A stretch of DNA of 64,000 bases, taken from positions 75,875,817-75,939,816 of the forward strand of contig CM038220.1 in NCBI GenBank assembly GCA_021442155.1, read 5' to 3'. The notes under the pieces are model-generated. The model searched no databases. It was given only the letters and a program-made list of their open reading frames with translations, and had not been told where the DNA came from. The translations under genes were made by a program, and so were the position numbers. This document shows positions 52,002 to 63,500 of this stretch, piece after piece (the stretch's first letter is position 1; each line of letters opens with the position of its first letter). The DNA comes from Cymbidium sinense (taxonomy: Eukaryota > Streptophyta > Magnoliopsida > Asparagales > Orchidaceae).

Positions 52002-55000
52002 GGAATCAAGCAAGAAATTATGTTTGATTTGGCTATATAATTTATATGTGTGATATGAAATCCTTCCTGAGTCTTAACATAGAGATGCAAAGAAATAATT
52101 TTAGGCAAGTGTTGTGTTCTTTTCAAATGAACTATACACTTGCAAATCTTATGTGAATCCATATTTAGATAGGGAAAGAGAACTTCACATTACACATCTT
52201 ATACTATCATCACATGCAAGCTCATAAAGATTTTTAATTAGCATTACTTCATTTATAATAAATGATTTATAGGTTTTGAAAATAGTTTTTGGTTTAATAG
52301 TGATAATAGCCACTCATATTCTTAATTTAAGTTAACACAAGCAACTTTACATAAAAGAAAATATTTTGTTTAATTAATTTTTAAAAGAAATGAATGCATG
52401 ATTTCATATGAAAAATAATATTTAGCATGATTGGAAAGAAATAAAGGAATGTAAACACATGATTTCATTCATCCCTAATTAATTCTTAAGGACAATCAAA
52501 TTAAATAAGGCTATTTTAAAGTGAACCAAAATTATTTAAAGACATTTTTTTTCTTTGAATTTGATTTGACTTAGAAAATATAAGAGAAGTTTGCTAATCC
52601 TAACCCATTTCCCATGTGAATTAGTTTAGTTTAATGAAGAATATTTAAGTTGATTTTATATTTTGATTAGGTTAAGGTATGAATTAAGTGAATTAATTAT
52701 CCCTTATCTATATCACCTTAAGTTAATTAACTAATTAATAATAAGCCAATATGATATGCAACCACATGTAAAGTAAATTTATAATGCTCCTAAGAAATGA
52801 AAGAAGCCTAATGCAATTGGCTTATGATTGATTAATTAAGCAGAGATCTCACTTATTACTATGATTTTCTCACACATGTGAGTCAATCATAATTTTATTA
52901 TCTCTCACCTTGGGTTATTGAACACCCAAGGAGCTACCAAAGATCAATTAAAGGTTGCTTTGGTGTGGATGAATTGATTTTTAATTTTAATTTCATTAAG
53001 CTTTTAATGAATTGATTAAACATTTTGGTTATATTTTAATTTGAATGATAAAATTAACTTAGGGGAAAGGATCAAGGGCAAGGCCTCAATCACAATCCCT
53101 AAATCATTTAAACATTCAATTAGGTTTTGATTTCCTTATTTTGAAAATTAATCACTTAATTAATCAATTAATCATTCCATTAATCCACTAATTAATTTGA
53201 TTTTTAAAGATAAAGAAGACTTTGGAAATGAATTAGAAAAAGTATCCCCAATCACATTCCCTAAGTGATCTTACTATTCAACATAAATAATTATGTTTAA
53301 ATTATTAATCAAATTACTATTCATTCCTTAATTATGATTAATTGGATTAAGAGAGTGATTAGGGCTTATTCAAATGATTTCCCTAATTAAGCAATCAATA
53401 AAATCCTAAAAAATAGGGGAGGTAGAGATCATCCCCCTAAACATCCACAAAAAAATTTGAGATTAATTGAGTGCTTAATTAAGATGTAATTAAGCTAATT
53501 AGATTTTTAAAAAAACCCTAATTACGTTAAAACTACTATTCAAATTTATTAATTATAATTTTTCTTGATTCTCCTCTGCAATATATTCAAAATGAGCCTA
53601 AGTTTGTATTTTTTAGATTTTTCTATAATTAGTTATGATTTTATGAAGTTTCAGGATAAAATCTAATTAATTAGCCCTAATTAAAGCCCTAATCCTGTCG
53701 GGCCACATGAAGGCTGGCACGGCGTGTTTTCCATGTGGCATGATAGGATTGGATATTTTAGTCACTCACATCTCGGACGGCTTTCTGGCATTTATCTAAT
53801 CGGACGACTGATTCTATCTCGGTTTAGGAATGGAATGAGGGAATGGGATTTGATCGGTGGTTTCATCGATCATGTGAGATGGGCGGATCTATTCACAAAT
53901 GTTGAAAGCAGATGTCGTCCATCTTCCTCCCCGATGCGGCTGGAGCTGATTGTCTCCAAATTCTTCCCATAATTTTGGGGAAGGGAGACGCACACATCCA
54001 ATGACCAATTTTACATGAGATTTGAATTCTCTTCGAAAAGGACCAACCCATGTTTCCCTATAGCTACGATTTTGAGGAATTATCTCATCAGAGGCAATGT
54101 CCAGAATTTTGCTGGGTAGCTTTGGTAAGTGAGGCCATGTTAAGGAGCTTTGAGCTTGATTTATTGTGGGAGGCTCGGTTGACCAATCCACACACTTGAA
54201 TGCTTCGGCTTCGATCGAACTCACACCTTTGGCCACTTGGAAGCTTGGTAATTGGTTCAGTTGTGCTCGATGAAGTGTGGTGATGGTGTGGCTAAGAGGA
54301 ATTTAGATTTGGTTTAGTAGAGAGGGAGTATTGCTCGGAAATGCGATGCCCTATTTCTGCCTTGCTCGGAGGAGAGAAAAGGCCAAATGGAGAGGTCTTA
54401 GGATTCCTTGGAAATGTTGAGGGTTTGGAGGAGACTCGTGACTTCGATTATCTGAAATCATGTTTGAATTAAGGGGGAATACCCCTCAATTTTCCATCAT
54501 TGACAGATAGTTAATGCACACATTTTGCACTGGCTCACCACCATCTCGCCACCGAAGTTGTCTCCATCAAGTCAAGGAGGCATGCTAGGGATAGGAGGAA
54601 TGATGGGGTGCTGTCATGGACCCAATGTGCAAGGATGTCATGGTCTTGACCTAATGGGTCCTCGATTTGGGTTAGAGGTGAGTCAGCTCACCTCCCAAGG
54701 GTCCTTAACGGACCTATGGTGAGTTAGGTTATCTAGGTGGGTCAGGAGAAGGTTCCATGTAGTGTCAATGAGCTACCATGGGGATGAGCAAGTTGACTTT
54801 AGCTTTGATCAAATGGTTTTAAGGTTTAAATCCCATGGTTTGATGGCTAACTCTCTTGGTGGGGTCCACTTAGCTTTTAGGCTAAATTGGGAATGAAGTG
54901 GGATAGCTTGGATCGGGTTTAACTAAGTCCTAGGGTCCCATAAGTTGGTTTGGAGAGATTTGGCTTCATTTGGTCAAAATGGGTTCATTTGGGCTAGGTT

Positions 55001-57060
55001 GGGTTGGGTTAACCAATTGGTCAAATTGGGTCAAACTAAGGCTTGGGTTAGGTTCATATCAGGATTTGGGATGTTTCAGTTTAATCAAATTGGATTGGTT
55101 CTTCTTAGGTTACAATTTGATTCATTTGGATTCAAAAAGGGTCAAATTGGTCAATTTGACTAATTTGACCAATTTAGGTTGGGTTAGGTGTTGAGTAAAG
55201 TTCAATTGGTTGATTAAAAATGATTGTAGACTTTGGTTTGGTTTAATTTAAAATTAATTTGGATCTTGGTCAATTTGACCTTTTAGGTCAATTTAATTGA
55301 TCAAGTTGACCAATTGGTCAACTTGGGCTCAATCATAGCTTTGGTCAAGTTCAATAAGTGATTTGGAATGAACTTAAGCCATTGGTTGCAATCAATTTGG
55401 ATTAGATCATGATTTGACTCATTTTATCTTTTTAGGTTAATATGGGTCAACTTAGGTCAAGTGGCCAATTAGTCTTGGTGTGGCTCAATTGATGACTTGG
55501 TCATGTGCAGTCATTAATTATGAATGACTTTGGGTCAATGGTTTCAATCAATTTGATATTTGATGGATTTTAACTAGTTTGAGTTTCATTTAGGCTGAAT
55601 GTTGACTTGGTCAAAGGCTAGACTTGACTTGGTTTGACCTAATTTAAGGTGGTTGATCACCACATGATGATGTTGATCATGATTGAGGTTTAGATGGGAG
55701 TTCAATCCAATTTGGGTTGGAATAGAACTTAGCTCAAAAGGTCTTTAGGTCACTTTAGGTCAAATGAGCCTAAATCAATTGATCAAGGTTTGATTCTAGT
55801 TTGGTTGAACTCACATATGAGCTTAGGATTGAAATATAAATCAATTGGGTTTAGAGCCAAATGGGATTTGGTTCATATGATAATTTCAAGTCAAAAGGGT
55901 TAACTTGGGCTTGATTTGGGTTGACTTAGTTTTGGTTTGATAATGGTGGTCTATGTTTATATTTGGATCCATGATTGAAGGGATAATGAATCATAAAGAA
56001 ATCCATGAGTTTTGAGTTGATTTAGGTTTCATTTAGCCAAGTTCAAAAGTTTGGCTAAAAGGGATAAAATTGAGGATTTGATTTGATTTGAGCTTGGTTT
56101 TGGTCATTTGAATTTTTATTTCACTTATATTTGTGAGTATAAATGAAGATATAAATTGGTCATGAGAAAATCACTTGAGTTTGGAGTGATTTGGAAGCAA
56201 ATTTGATTAAGCTTAGGGATGTAGGTTGATAGGGCTAACTTAGATTTTGATTTGGTTTGATTTATTTTTTGTCATTAGAGGGTGGGTTTCATTTATATTC
56301 ATGAGGATAAAGGAATATTTGATTTATAAAGAAATCAATCATGTTTGAGTTGATTTGGATCAAGATTTGAATAAGTTTATGGAGGTAGATCCATATGGCT
56401 TAAGAAGGGTCTTGATTTGGTTTGATTTGATTTGATTTAAAAAGTTTGAATTTGGATTTCATTTATATTTATGAACATAAATGAAGGAATGATTGATTTA
56501 TAAAGAAATAAATCAAGTTTGAGTTGTTTGAAGGAATTTTGGCTAAGCACATGAAGGTGGTTCATATGGTTTAAGAAGAGATTTTGAAATTTGGAGTTAA
56601 TCATGGGTTTCAATCACTTTGAATTTGGAATTGATTTATGATCTAGAATTTTATTTGAGATTGAATTTTATAATTGCAAAAATCAATTGGATTGGGGTTG
56701 ATTTCATTTGGTTAAGGCTAAGTCCATAAGATAAAATCAAAGGGCTTAGGATGAGATTTGGAGTTTGAATTTAGTGATGGATTTCAATCATTGGATAGTA
56801 GGATTTGATTTTGGAATTTGAATTTGAATTTGAGGTTTTGGTTTGAAATAAGGAAGCAAGGATTGGGTTTGGGCTATAGGGTAGGCAAGTCTTCCTAAAT
56901 CCTTAAGGTACAACCTATTCCTATAACTAACTCTTATAAGTCTCTAGGGTTAGGTTAAGTGTTCACCTAATCAATAGAAGTGTCTTAAGACTAAGGAACT
57001 CTTAGTGTCTATAAGAGTCCTAGATCTATGATGAGAAAGTTGATAGCTCACTCCAAAAGT
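52002..57060 (-). mobile_element. Outer minus-strand long-repeat copy, 5' portion
   Basis: On the minus strand it runs from about 57060 (CACTTTTGGAGTGAGC) through the CAAATC block, the TTGACC-dense block (54900-55900), GGGGTATTCCCCCTTAATTC near 54480, the GC-richer block 53690-54420, and the AATTAA block, to the equivalent of 28660 in copy A''. There it is cut by the coding copy at 52001. The short frames on both strands at 53724-55194 are chance readings. Confidence 0.65.
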
Positions 57061-57648
57061 GTTGACCTCCATGTATGATACGTCAGTCTAGTCAAGCTCA
57101 AAATCCAAATTCGATGGACCTTTGATGTAAGATGCACCAAATATTGTCGAAATCAGTCAAAATGAGCTTCGATCGATGAACGAACTTCTCCATCATGTTC
57201 AAAATATTGAAATTGATCGGAATATAAATATTGATCCCAACGCATCAAATGTCAATGCCGACGCATATCGAATCGAAGGCCACAAAGATGCCTAACTGAC
57301 CTCTGATCGATGAATGGACTTTTCCAACGTGTTCAGAAAATTGAAATTGGTCAAAATACAAATATTGCATAATCTAACTATCAACCGATCAAGTTGTTAA
57401 TGCATCGACATGCATATTATAGTCAGGAAGCTACGATGATATCCAAATGACCTCTATTTATAAAATTGATTTGGCCGTTATTTTTAAAATATCAAAATTT
57501 ATCAAATGAGATATTCACACTCAATTCGACAAAGAGCATGAATGTCATGACGGGGTGAACGGCATTTTAAGTTGAAATCTACCCATTTGGCACTCAAACA
57601 AACTAATGCGCGAAATACTAGATGCTCTTAATATGAATAACTTAAGAT
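57061..57648. repeat. Degenerate tandem repeat, about 135-145 bp period, three copies
   Basis: The words GATCGATGAACGAACTTCTC (near 57172), GATCGATGAATGGACTTTTC (near 57306) and a decayed third copy (near 57451) are each followed by AAATTGAAATTG-like and ATACAAATATTG-like sequence. This lies outside the long-repeat family. Its identity is unknown; it could be a relic satellite or part of another retroelement. Confidence 0.5.

Positions 57649-57741
<93 letters not shown>
57649..57741. repeat. (AT)n microsatellite, about 92 bp
   Basis: Uninterrupted AT dinucleotides. Confidence 0.95.
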
Positions 57742-57743
<2 letters not shown>

Positions 57744-58313
57744 CCATATGATTTTGTCATCAGAAAATTCAAATTATGGTTGATTAGATGCTTAATTACT
57801 GTACATATATTAATTAACTCAAAGTTTAAAATAAAGCTTAAAAACCACTCAATCGGGCTCCCACACTCTCGTTCAGCTCCTCACACGTAGATTTGAAGCC
57901 TCTTGCTCTCAATCGTTCCCTCCTAATTCCATCAACCGCAAGCAACCACAATCAACCTCTCCTGTTCGTTCGATCCAAAACTCCTCCTAAACGTAAGGAG
58001 AAACTGATCCCTCTTCTTTTCTCCCCCTTTCTTTTTTATTATTTCATCACGCTTCCTTCAAATGGCAAGAACGTTAAGGGGAACCACAGCAAAAATGAAG
58101 ACTCTTCCCTCCCTTCCTCTCTTCCATTCGCAAGCAGTCTAGCCGAGTTCCTCTTCCATTCCTCAACCGGATCCCTTGGTTCGAAACCCGAAATCCTGAC
58201 CAGAATTTCATGCACACTATTCCTCTGATTTCCCTCCGTGTGCTCGGACATATCAAATGATAATAAAGCCTCAAGCTTTAAGAGACATTCACTCCATTTC
58301 TTGAATCTCATCC
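57742..58313 (+). other. Leader-like region upstream of the bZIP pseudogene
   Basis: From about 57850 the sequence turns richer in C and T, like a plant 5' leader or upstream coding DNA. The 111-residue frame at 57893-58228 resembles no bZIP N-terminus that I recognise and is not called as a gene. It may be the decayed upstream part of the same locus. Confidence 0.35.
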
Positions 58314-59207
58314 ATGAGTAGATCCAACACTCCTCAGATGTTTTCCAAGGCGTCACCGCCTCATCCAATTTTCATAACCCTTCATAGTCGATCCCTTTCT
58401 CAGCCAACATACTCCTCCCTTGACTCACTCCCGCCGTTGAGCCTCTCTCCTTACTGCAAAACCTCACCGACTTCCTCCATTTCCGACTCCACTGATTTGT
58501 TCGCCGCCACCGGAGATAGCCTTCATAAACGCCAGATCCACGGTCAATCCCACAGTGATCTTCCGCTAGCGATGAAGCCCGAGCCCATCGACACCCTTTC
58601 AGAGTGCTCCTTGGGGAGGAAACCATAAGGCAACATCAGCGACAATCTTTTCAACACGTTCCTTAATTTGGATGGCTTTGGTGTGGATGAATCCACATAT
58701 TATCGCTGTGACAAAATGGATAGCAGTGGAATTGGCAACAACAAGAATGTCACCTATAATAGTGAGAGAGAGGCAGAGAGCTGTGTGATTGACTGTGCCC
58801 TTGCTGGTGAATCAGCTCTAGCTACTAAGCTCTTGCGGCATTTTGGAAGCATTTCCATGGATGAATTTGTTAGATAAATTTAACTTTTGTGAGAAATCTT
58901 CAAGGTTTTTGGCCTCTCCTGGATCCAAGATAAGAAAGAATTTTTCTAAATGTGATTTGATGGATGGGACATTCAGCTTAGAGTTCGGGAGTGTGGGATT
59001 CAATGGTACGGAGCTGAAAAAAATCATGGTGGACAAAAGGCTGGAGCAGATCGCTTTGGATGATCCAAAATGTGCCAAAAGGATATTGGCTAATCATCAC
59101 TCTGCTGCTCGTTCGAAGGAAAGAAAGATAAGATATATTTCAGAGTTAGCATGCAAAGTTCAAATCTTGCAGACTGAAGCTACGATATTATCAACTCAGC
59201 TTACTTT

Positions 59208-59216
59208 GTTGTAGGA
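59208..59216. repeat. Target-site duplication, left copy (9 bp)
   Basis: GTTGTAGGA, identical to 61203-61211. It includes the TAG that replaces the expected Gln codon of the zipper. Confidence 0.93.
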
Positions 59217-60149
59217 GGCAAAATTTTTAAACTAAATCTCATTAGTGATTTAATTAGCTATTTAGGCAGGATAAAAAAAAATTAACAAAATAGCATGCTA
59301 ATGTAAATTAATTTTTTTTTAAAAAAAAAAATTGACACTCCCTGCTAAACATATATATACACGGAATAACAGCCTCAACTAATACATAAGATTGAAAACT
59401 ATAGCATAGACATTTCAGTTAAGCTTACAAAAAAAAAAACAATATAATTTGCTGCAAACTACAATTTCGAAATCACAAAAATCTTAAGATGTTGTAAGAT
59501 ATTTAAGATGTTGTAAAGTTCTCACAACAAATTAAAATTCACATGACAAAAAAGAAATGATATATAATGAATTTGCCCAAATATGAATAACGCATAACAT
59601 GATATATAATGAATTTGACCAAATATTTGCCCATTTACTTAGTCTAACTTTTTAAAATTTCAGTTCTTATCTATGAAAAATAAATCAAATTTATGATCAT
59701 AGCACAAATTAAATGCAGTAATTAGTTTTCTAATTTTCTAAAAAAATTTACTAATATAAATTTCTGTTACACCGATACTATAATGCTAAGTTATGATCTA
59801 ATTTATGTTTTAAACTACATAAATTTCCTCAAATATTATGATATATTTTTCACACACAGATTGAGGAAAATAGAAAGGGTCATTTTCTAAAACATGTGTT
59901 CTATCTAAAAGCAACATAATGAGCACATAAACCATACTGCTTTTCCATAAAAAACCATGCAAATTAGTTCAAAATATTAAATAGACTGAGATATACGGCA
60001 GATCATAAGTACACATATAATTAGTTCAAAATCCCATTGTAACCCAAAATTAGAAGTTTCTCAAGCACATCAAGCCTAAAGCAAGTTAACATATATGAGA
60101 GACAAGTACAGTAGACTAATACAACAATAGCATAAACACACAACATGAC

Positions 60150-60250
60150 ATCAAACAAGGACTAAACATCACACTCTACGCATGCGAATCGAGGACACGA
60201 CCTATTATGCCCCATAGTCTTACAAACAGCACACTCTACATCACTTACTC
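60150..60250 (-). pseudogene. Zinc-knuckle-like C-terminal remnant of a MULE transposase
   Basis: On the minus strand within the element, the frame reads VECAVCKTMGHNRSCPRFAC and ends shortly after in a stop. Spacing C-x2-C-x4-H-x3-C is close to the C-x2-C-x4-H-x4-C zinc knuckle at the C-terminus of many plant Mutator transposases, one residue short at the last interval. The rest of the transposase is missing, so this would be a deletion derivative. The stretch is short, and this is inference. Confidence 0.45.
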
Positions 60251-60499
60251 TGAGTTCACCATCATAATAAAGAACAATAAATACACTATCTGAACTCATC
60301 ACAGCTTGTAATAATAGAAACCGATTCACTACCTATTATGCACAAAAAAATCTTGCATTAATATATAAAAGATATGAAATATTTCATTCAAGCCATCACT
60401 GAATCTAATATTTCAGCAACAACAACAATCCAACTACTCAATATGACAAACAAAATTCAAATCCAATCATTCTCTTTTCAAAGCAAAATAAAAAACATC

Positions 60500-60845
60500 C
60501 CTAAACTACATACATACTTCCTAAATAAAAAATAGAACATTACACAAAAATTAAGCTTTCCTACATAAAAATTGTGCACAATTTCAGATCGATCATAGAT
60601 CTCCTAAACCCTAAATTAAACTACACATACACATTTCCTAAATAAAAAAATATCTTTGCGCAAAAAATGAAGCTTTCCTAAATAAAAATTGCGCACATTT
60701 TCAGATCGATCACAGATCTCATAAACCCTAAAATTAACTACACATACACACTTCCTAAATAAAAAAAATACTAAGACAAAAAATGAAGCTTTCCTAAATC
60801 AAAACTGTGCACAATTTCAGATCGATTATAGATCTCCTATGAATA
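60500..60845. repeat. Tandem repeat inside the MULE, about 120 bp, three copies
   Basis: Each copy carries AAGCTTTCCTA, then CAGATCGATCATAGATCTC (or a variant), then CCTAAA and ACTACACATACACA. The CAGATCGAT words fall near 60586, 60702 and 60819. It is probably a subterminal repeat of the element. Confidence 0.75.
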
Positions 60846-60899
60846 TCATAACAATTAGCTAAACTAACCAAATAAACTCATACAAAATACATTTCTTTT

Positions 60900-61130
60900 T
60901 CGTTTAGGGTTAGAAATACCTAAATCAAAAATAAACCTTCCAAGCTACTTTCGCCGGGCGACTTTCTTTCTGCCAAGTGAGGTGGATCCGATGAACAACT
61001 TGGATCGGTAGATCGGCGAAGAACGAGCGAAATGAAGAAAATGAAACCCGAGCTTGCTCTTTTCAAATTAGAAGAGTCGCTTCAGATCTGAGCGATCAGG
61101 CCGACCGCATCCTAGTGATGATCAGCCTAT
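60900..61130 (-). other. GC-richer segment of the MULE, possible captured host leader/exon
   Basis: On the minus strand this GC-richer stretch resembles a host gene leader (CTTCGCCGATC, GAGCAAGCTCGGG), followed by GTTTATTTTTGATTTAGG. The contrast with the AT-rich rest of the element suggests either the element's own promoter region or a captured gene fragment. No protein was recognised. Confidence 0.3.
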
Positions 61131-61202
61131 TTTGTTAATTTTTTTTATCCTGCCTAAATAGCTAATTAAATCACTAATGAGGTTTAGTTTAAAAATTTTG
61201 CC

Positions 61203-61211
61203 GTTGTAGGA
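61203..61211. repeat. Target-site duplication, right copy (9 bp)
   Basis: GTTGTAGGA, identical to 59208-59216. Host pseudogene sequence resumes here. Confidence 0.93.
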
Positions 61212-61299
61212 AGACTCAGTTGGCTTGCTACTCAGAACGATGAATTAAATATTAGGCTACAAGCCACGGAGAGATAGGCAGAACTAAAAGATAGTTTGA

Positions 61300-61700
61300 C
61301 GTCATATTCATCAGGGCGTGATAAGATGAAATCTGGTCATAGTGTCACAAGACACCACTCGCTACACTCATTATGGCGTACCGAGTAAGCCAAAATTTTT
61401 AAATGTGACACCTCTATGCTGAAATACTGTCAAAATTTTGACTATATCTGGGACTTAGAAAAAAAAGGGGAGAAAAATATTTGCATATATATTTACTTAT
61501 ATGCAGGTGATTGAAGACCTCATTATGCTCATCAGGGTGTAACGGGATTGAAATTTGACTGAGGAGATTCAAAATACCAACTGTCACGCTCATCAGGGCA
61601 TGATGGATAGGCCAAAATAGTTGTGAGGTAGCCCCCTACACAGGGATGATGCCAGAATACTGCCAAAATTTTGTCAAATTTTTGAAGCTAAAAAAATGAT
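61300..61700. repeat. Two degenerate direct repeats, about 200 bp each
   Basis: The word TCATCAGGGCGTGAT, or close forms, occurs near 61307, 61532 and 61589, with a relative (CTCATTATGGCGTAC) near 61367. Matching tails run GAATACTGCCAAAATTTTG or similar near 61420 and 61655. It looks like a retroelement end or relic satellite; its identity is unknown. Confidence 0.45.
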
Positions 61701-63500
61701 TTAACATTAAATTAAACATAAAATATAAAGTTCTAAGAAAATGAATTCATAATTAAATTTGAATAAGCTCAATAAATATTAATATCATATGAGAATACTC
61801 TAAGTAAAAAAATGAGTTCATTTACTTGGTTTATCGCCAAACGAGTGCTTGAGTCCATTGCTTTATATATTAAAACAAAATGCTTAAGTTCAATATAAGT
61901 GAAGTTTGAGATCAATACTTGACTCATAATGGATTGGTAATAAATTTAAACCCCATTTTGAATAAAAATAGAACTTGAAATGGAGTAAAAGATTCGGTAA
62001 GATTGGGTTGATAATTCAAACATGAGCGAGAACATAAGTTGAATGCTTACCATTAAGCATGATCATGGTTTATTCAATAAATGTTGCAATTACAATATTT
62101 TATTTTAAGTGAATAAAATAAATAAATAATTTCAATTGAATACAATAAAAATTAGAGAATGAAGATGAAGCTTGATAACTCGCTTACATGCTAAAGCAAA
62201 CTATAGTGGTTGGTTGGCTAAGAAGAGTTAATTAAATATTTTGGCTTATGTTATATCATATATTAAAATGGTCAAAAAAGCATAAGCCAAATGCAAACAT
62301 GACTTTGAATACATGTCATACTTATGGGAAGGTTATATGAAGCTAGAAAGCTAATTTTCAAATGAGATAGAGCCCAAATCAAGCTCTATAGTGGGATTCA
62401 CAAATAACATGCCTTCTTACATTAAAATGTTTATTTTAAAATGAATTGAAGAAGACACTAAATGAACATGAGATTAAAACACATAGGATTTGTTGAGTGT
62501 TATTTTAAAACTAAAGTGAAAATCAAAGGTTGCATCTTTGCTTGCATTTTTTTTATTCACATAATTCCTGAACTTCAATGGTTGACTTATGCTCATTAAA
62601 GACCTGTTAGATCTTTGCAAATTCAACATTCAAATTTAATATTCACTCATACGAGCTACTATACTCCTTTTAAGCAAGTTTATTTGAATTTAAGCTTGTT
62701 TTGAATACTAGTCGATTATTCAGTAAGAAGTCTCAATTATGCTTGCTAATAGGCTATTTGGTTATAGTTAAAATCTCTCATGAATTTTAAGTGCAAATAC
62801 ATACCTAATTCTATGATACAATATGTCATCGGATCTGTAATTCTTCGTACAAGTAGACAGAAAGTGACACTAAATTAAATTCTCCATGAATTATGGAACT
62901 TCTTTGAATCCAAAAATTAAGGGATTTCATTCTAATTATGATTTTCAAAATCAATTATTTTATTAATTAGATGAAATTATCTCAGATATAAATTCCTGCA
63001 TGTGCTCGGACATTGAGATTTAAAGTGCAAATTTTAATGCAAAAGGCAAAAGTTAAGTTGGAATTAAATAAAATATGAAATTAATCTCTTGAATTAGAAA
63101 TAAAATTATCTGAATTATTAAAATCGATGAGCCTCATACTACTAATGCTTAAACTTAGGTGCGGGTTGCTTATTTGGTCTTATGACCAGTCAAGTTAACA
63201 AAACCTAAAAAATCTAATTATTATTAAAATTTTAACTTATTAAAATATCTGAGAAGCTGATTTTGTTATGTGAGAGTAGATAAGATCCTCTATTATTAAA
63301 TTAAATATAGTCGACAAGATCAAACAAACTCATAAACCCTAATGATGGTTGTGTTGAATGGTAATTTCAACCGGAGCGGATAACTACCATCAAAATATTC
63401 TCATAACCTCAAATCAAATTAATCAAATTCAAATAACAATACAAACATGAAATCATGCAAATCACTAAGTTCTAAATGTCAAAGTAAAATTCAATATTTA
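61701..63500. other. AT-rich intergenic DNA
   Basis: No reading frame with family resemblance, RNA gene or element end was recognised. Confidence 0.4.

Larger units (their letters stand above)
59217..61202. mobile_element. Mutator-like element (MULE), 1986 bp, non-autonomous
   Basis: Long terminal inverted repeats: the left end (59217 to about 59286) begins GGCAAAATTTTTAAACTAAA, and the right end (about 61133-61202) is its reverse complement, with essentially one mismatch over about 68 bp apart from poly-A length. The element is flanked on both sides by the identical 9-mer GTTGTAGGA (59208-59216 and 61203-61211), which is the 9-bp target duplication diagnostic of Mutator elements. It is inserted in the zipper-coding part of the bZIP pseudogene. 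No intact transposase is present. Confidence 0.93.
58314..61310 (+). pseudogene. Group-I bZIP transcription factor (VIP1/RF2a/bZIP29-like), dead and split by a transposon
   Basis: The family binds DNA as dimers in the nucleus. Order seen: HSRSLSQPTYSSLDSLPPLS and PTSSISDSTD near 58380-58500, SHSDLPLAM, a stop after GRKP near 58628, then SDNLFNTFLNLDGFG and SISMDEFV. A one-base shift near 58873 leads to [17 protein letters not shown], then [19 protein letters not shown], basic region [20 protein letters not shown] and zipper start [20 protein letters not shown]. The family basic region has N-x7-K; Asn and Lys remain, but the usual Arg-Gln after Asn is His-His. A TAG at 59212 follows, then the transposon 59217-61202. 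After it the zipper continues in broken frames (LATQNDELNIRLQATER, stop, AELKDSLT). No introns are seen between these parts, so a processed copy is possible but unproven. Confidence 0.88.

Noticed and set aside
54945..55194. Gly/Leu/Trp-rich ORFs with WVGLTN-like repeats
   Set aside because: Produced by the dense TTGACC/GGTCAA words of the repeat family.
57893..58228. 111-residue ORF upstream of the bZIP pseudogene
   Set aside because: No resemblance to the bZIP N-terminus or any family, and composition like a leader. An opposite-strand ORF of similar size overlaps it.
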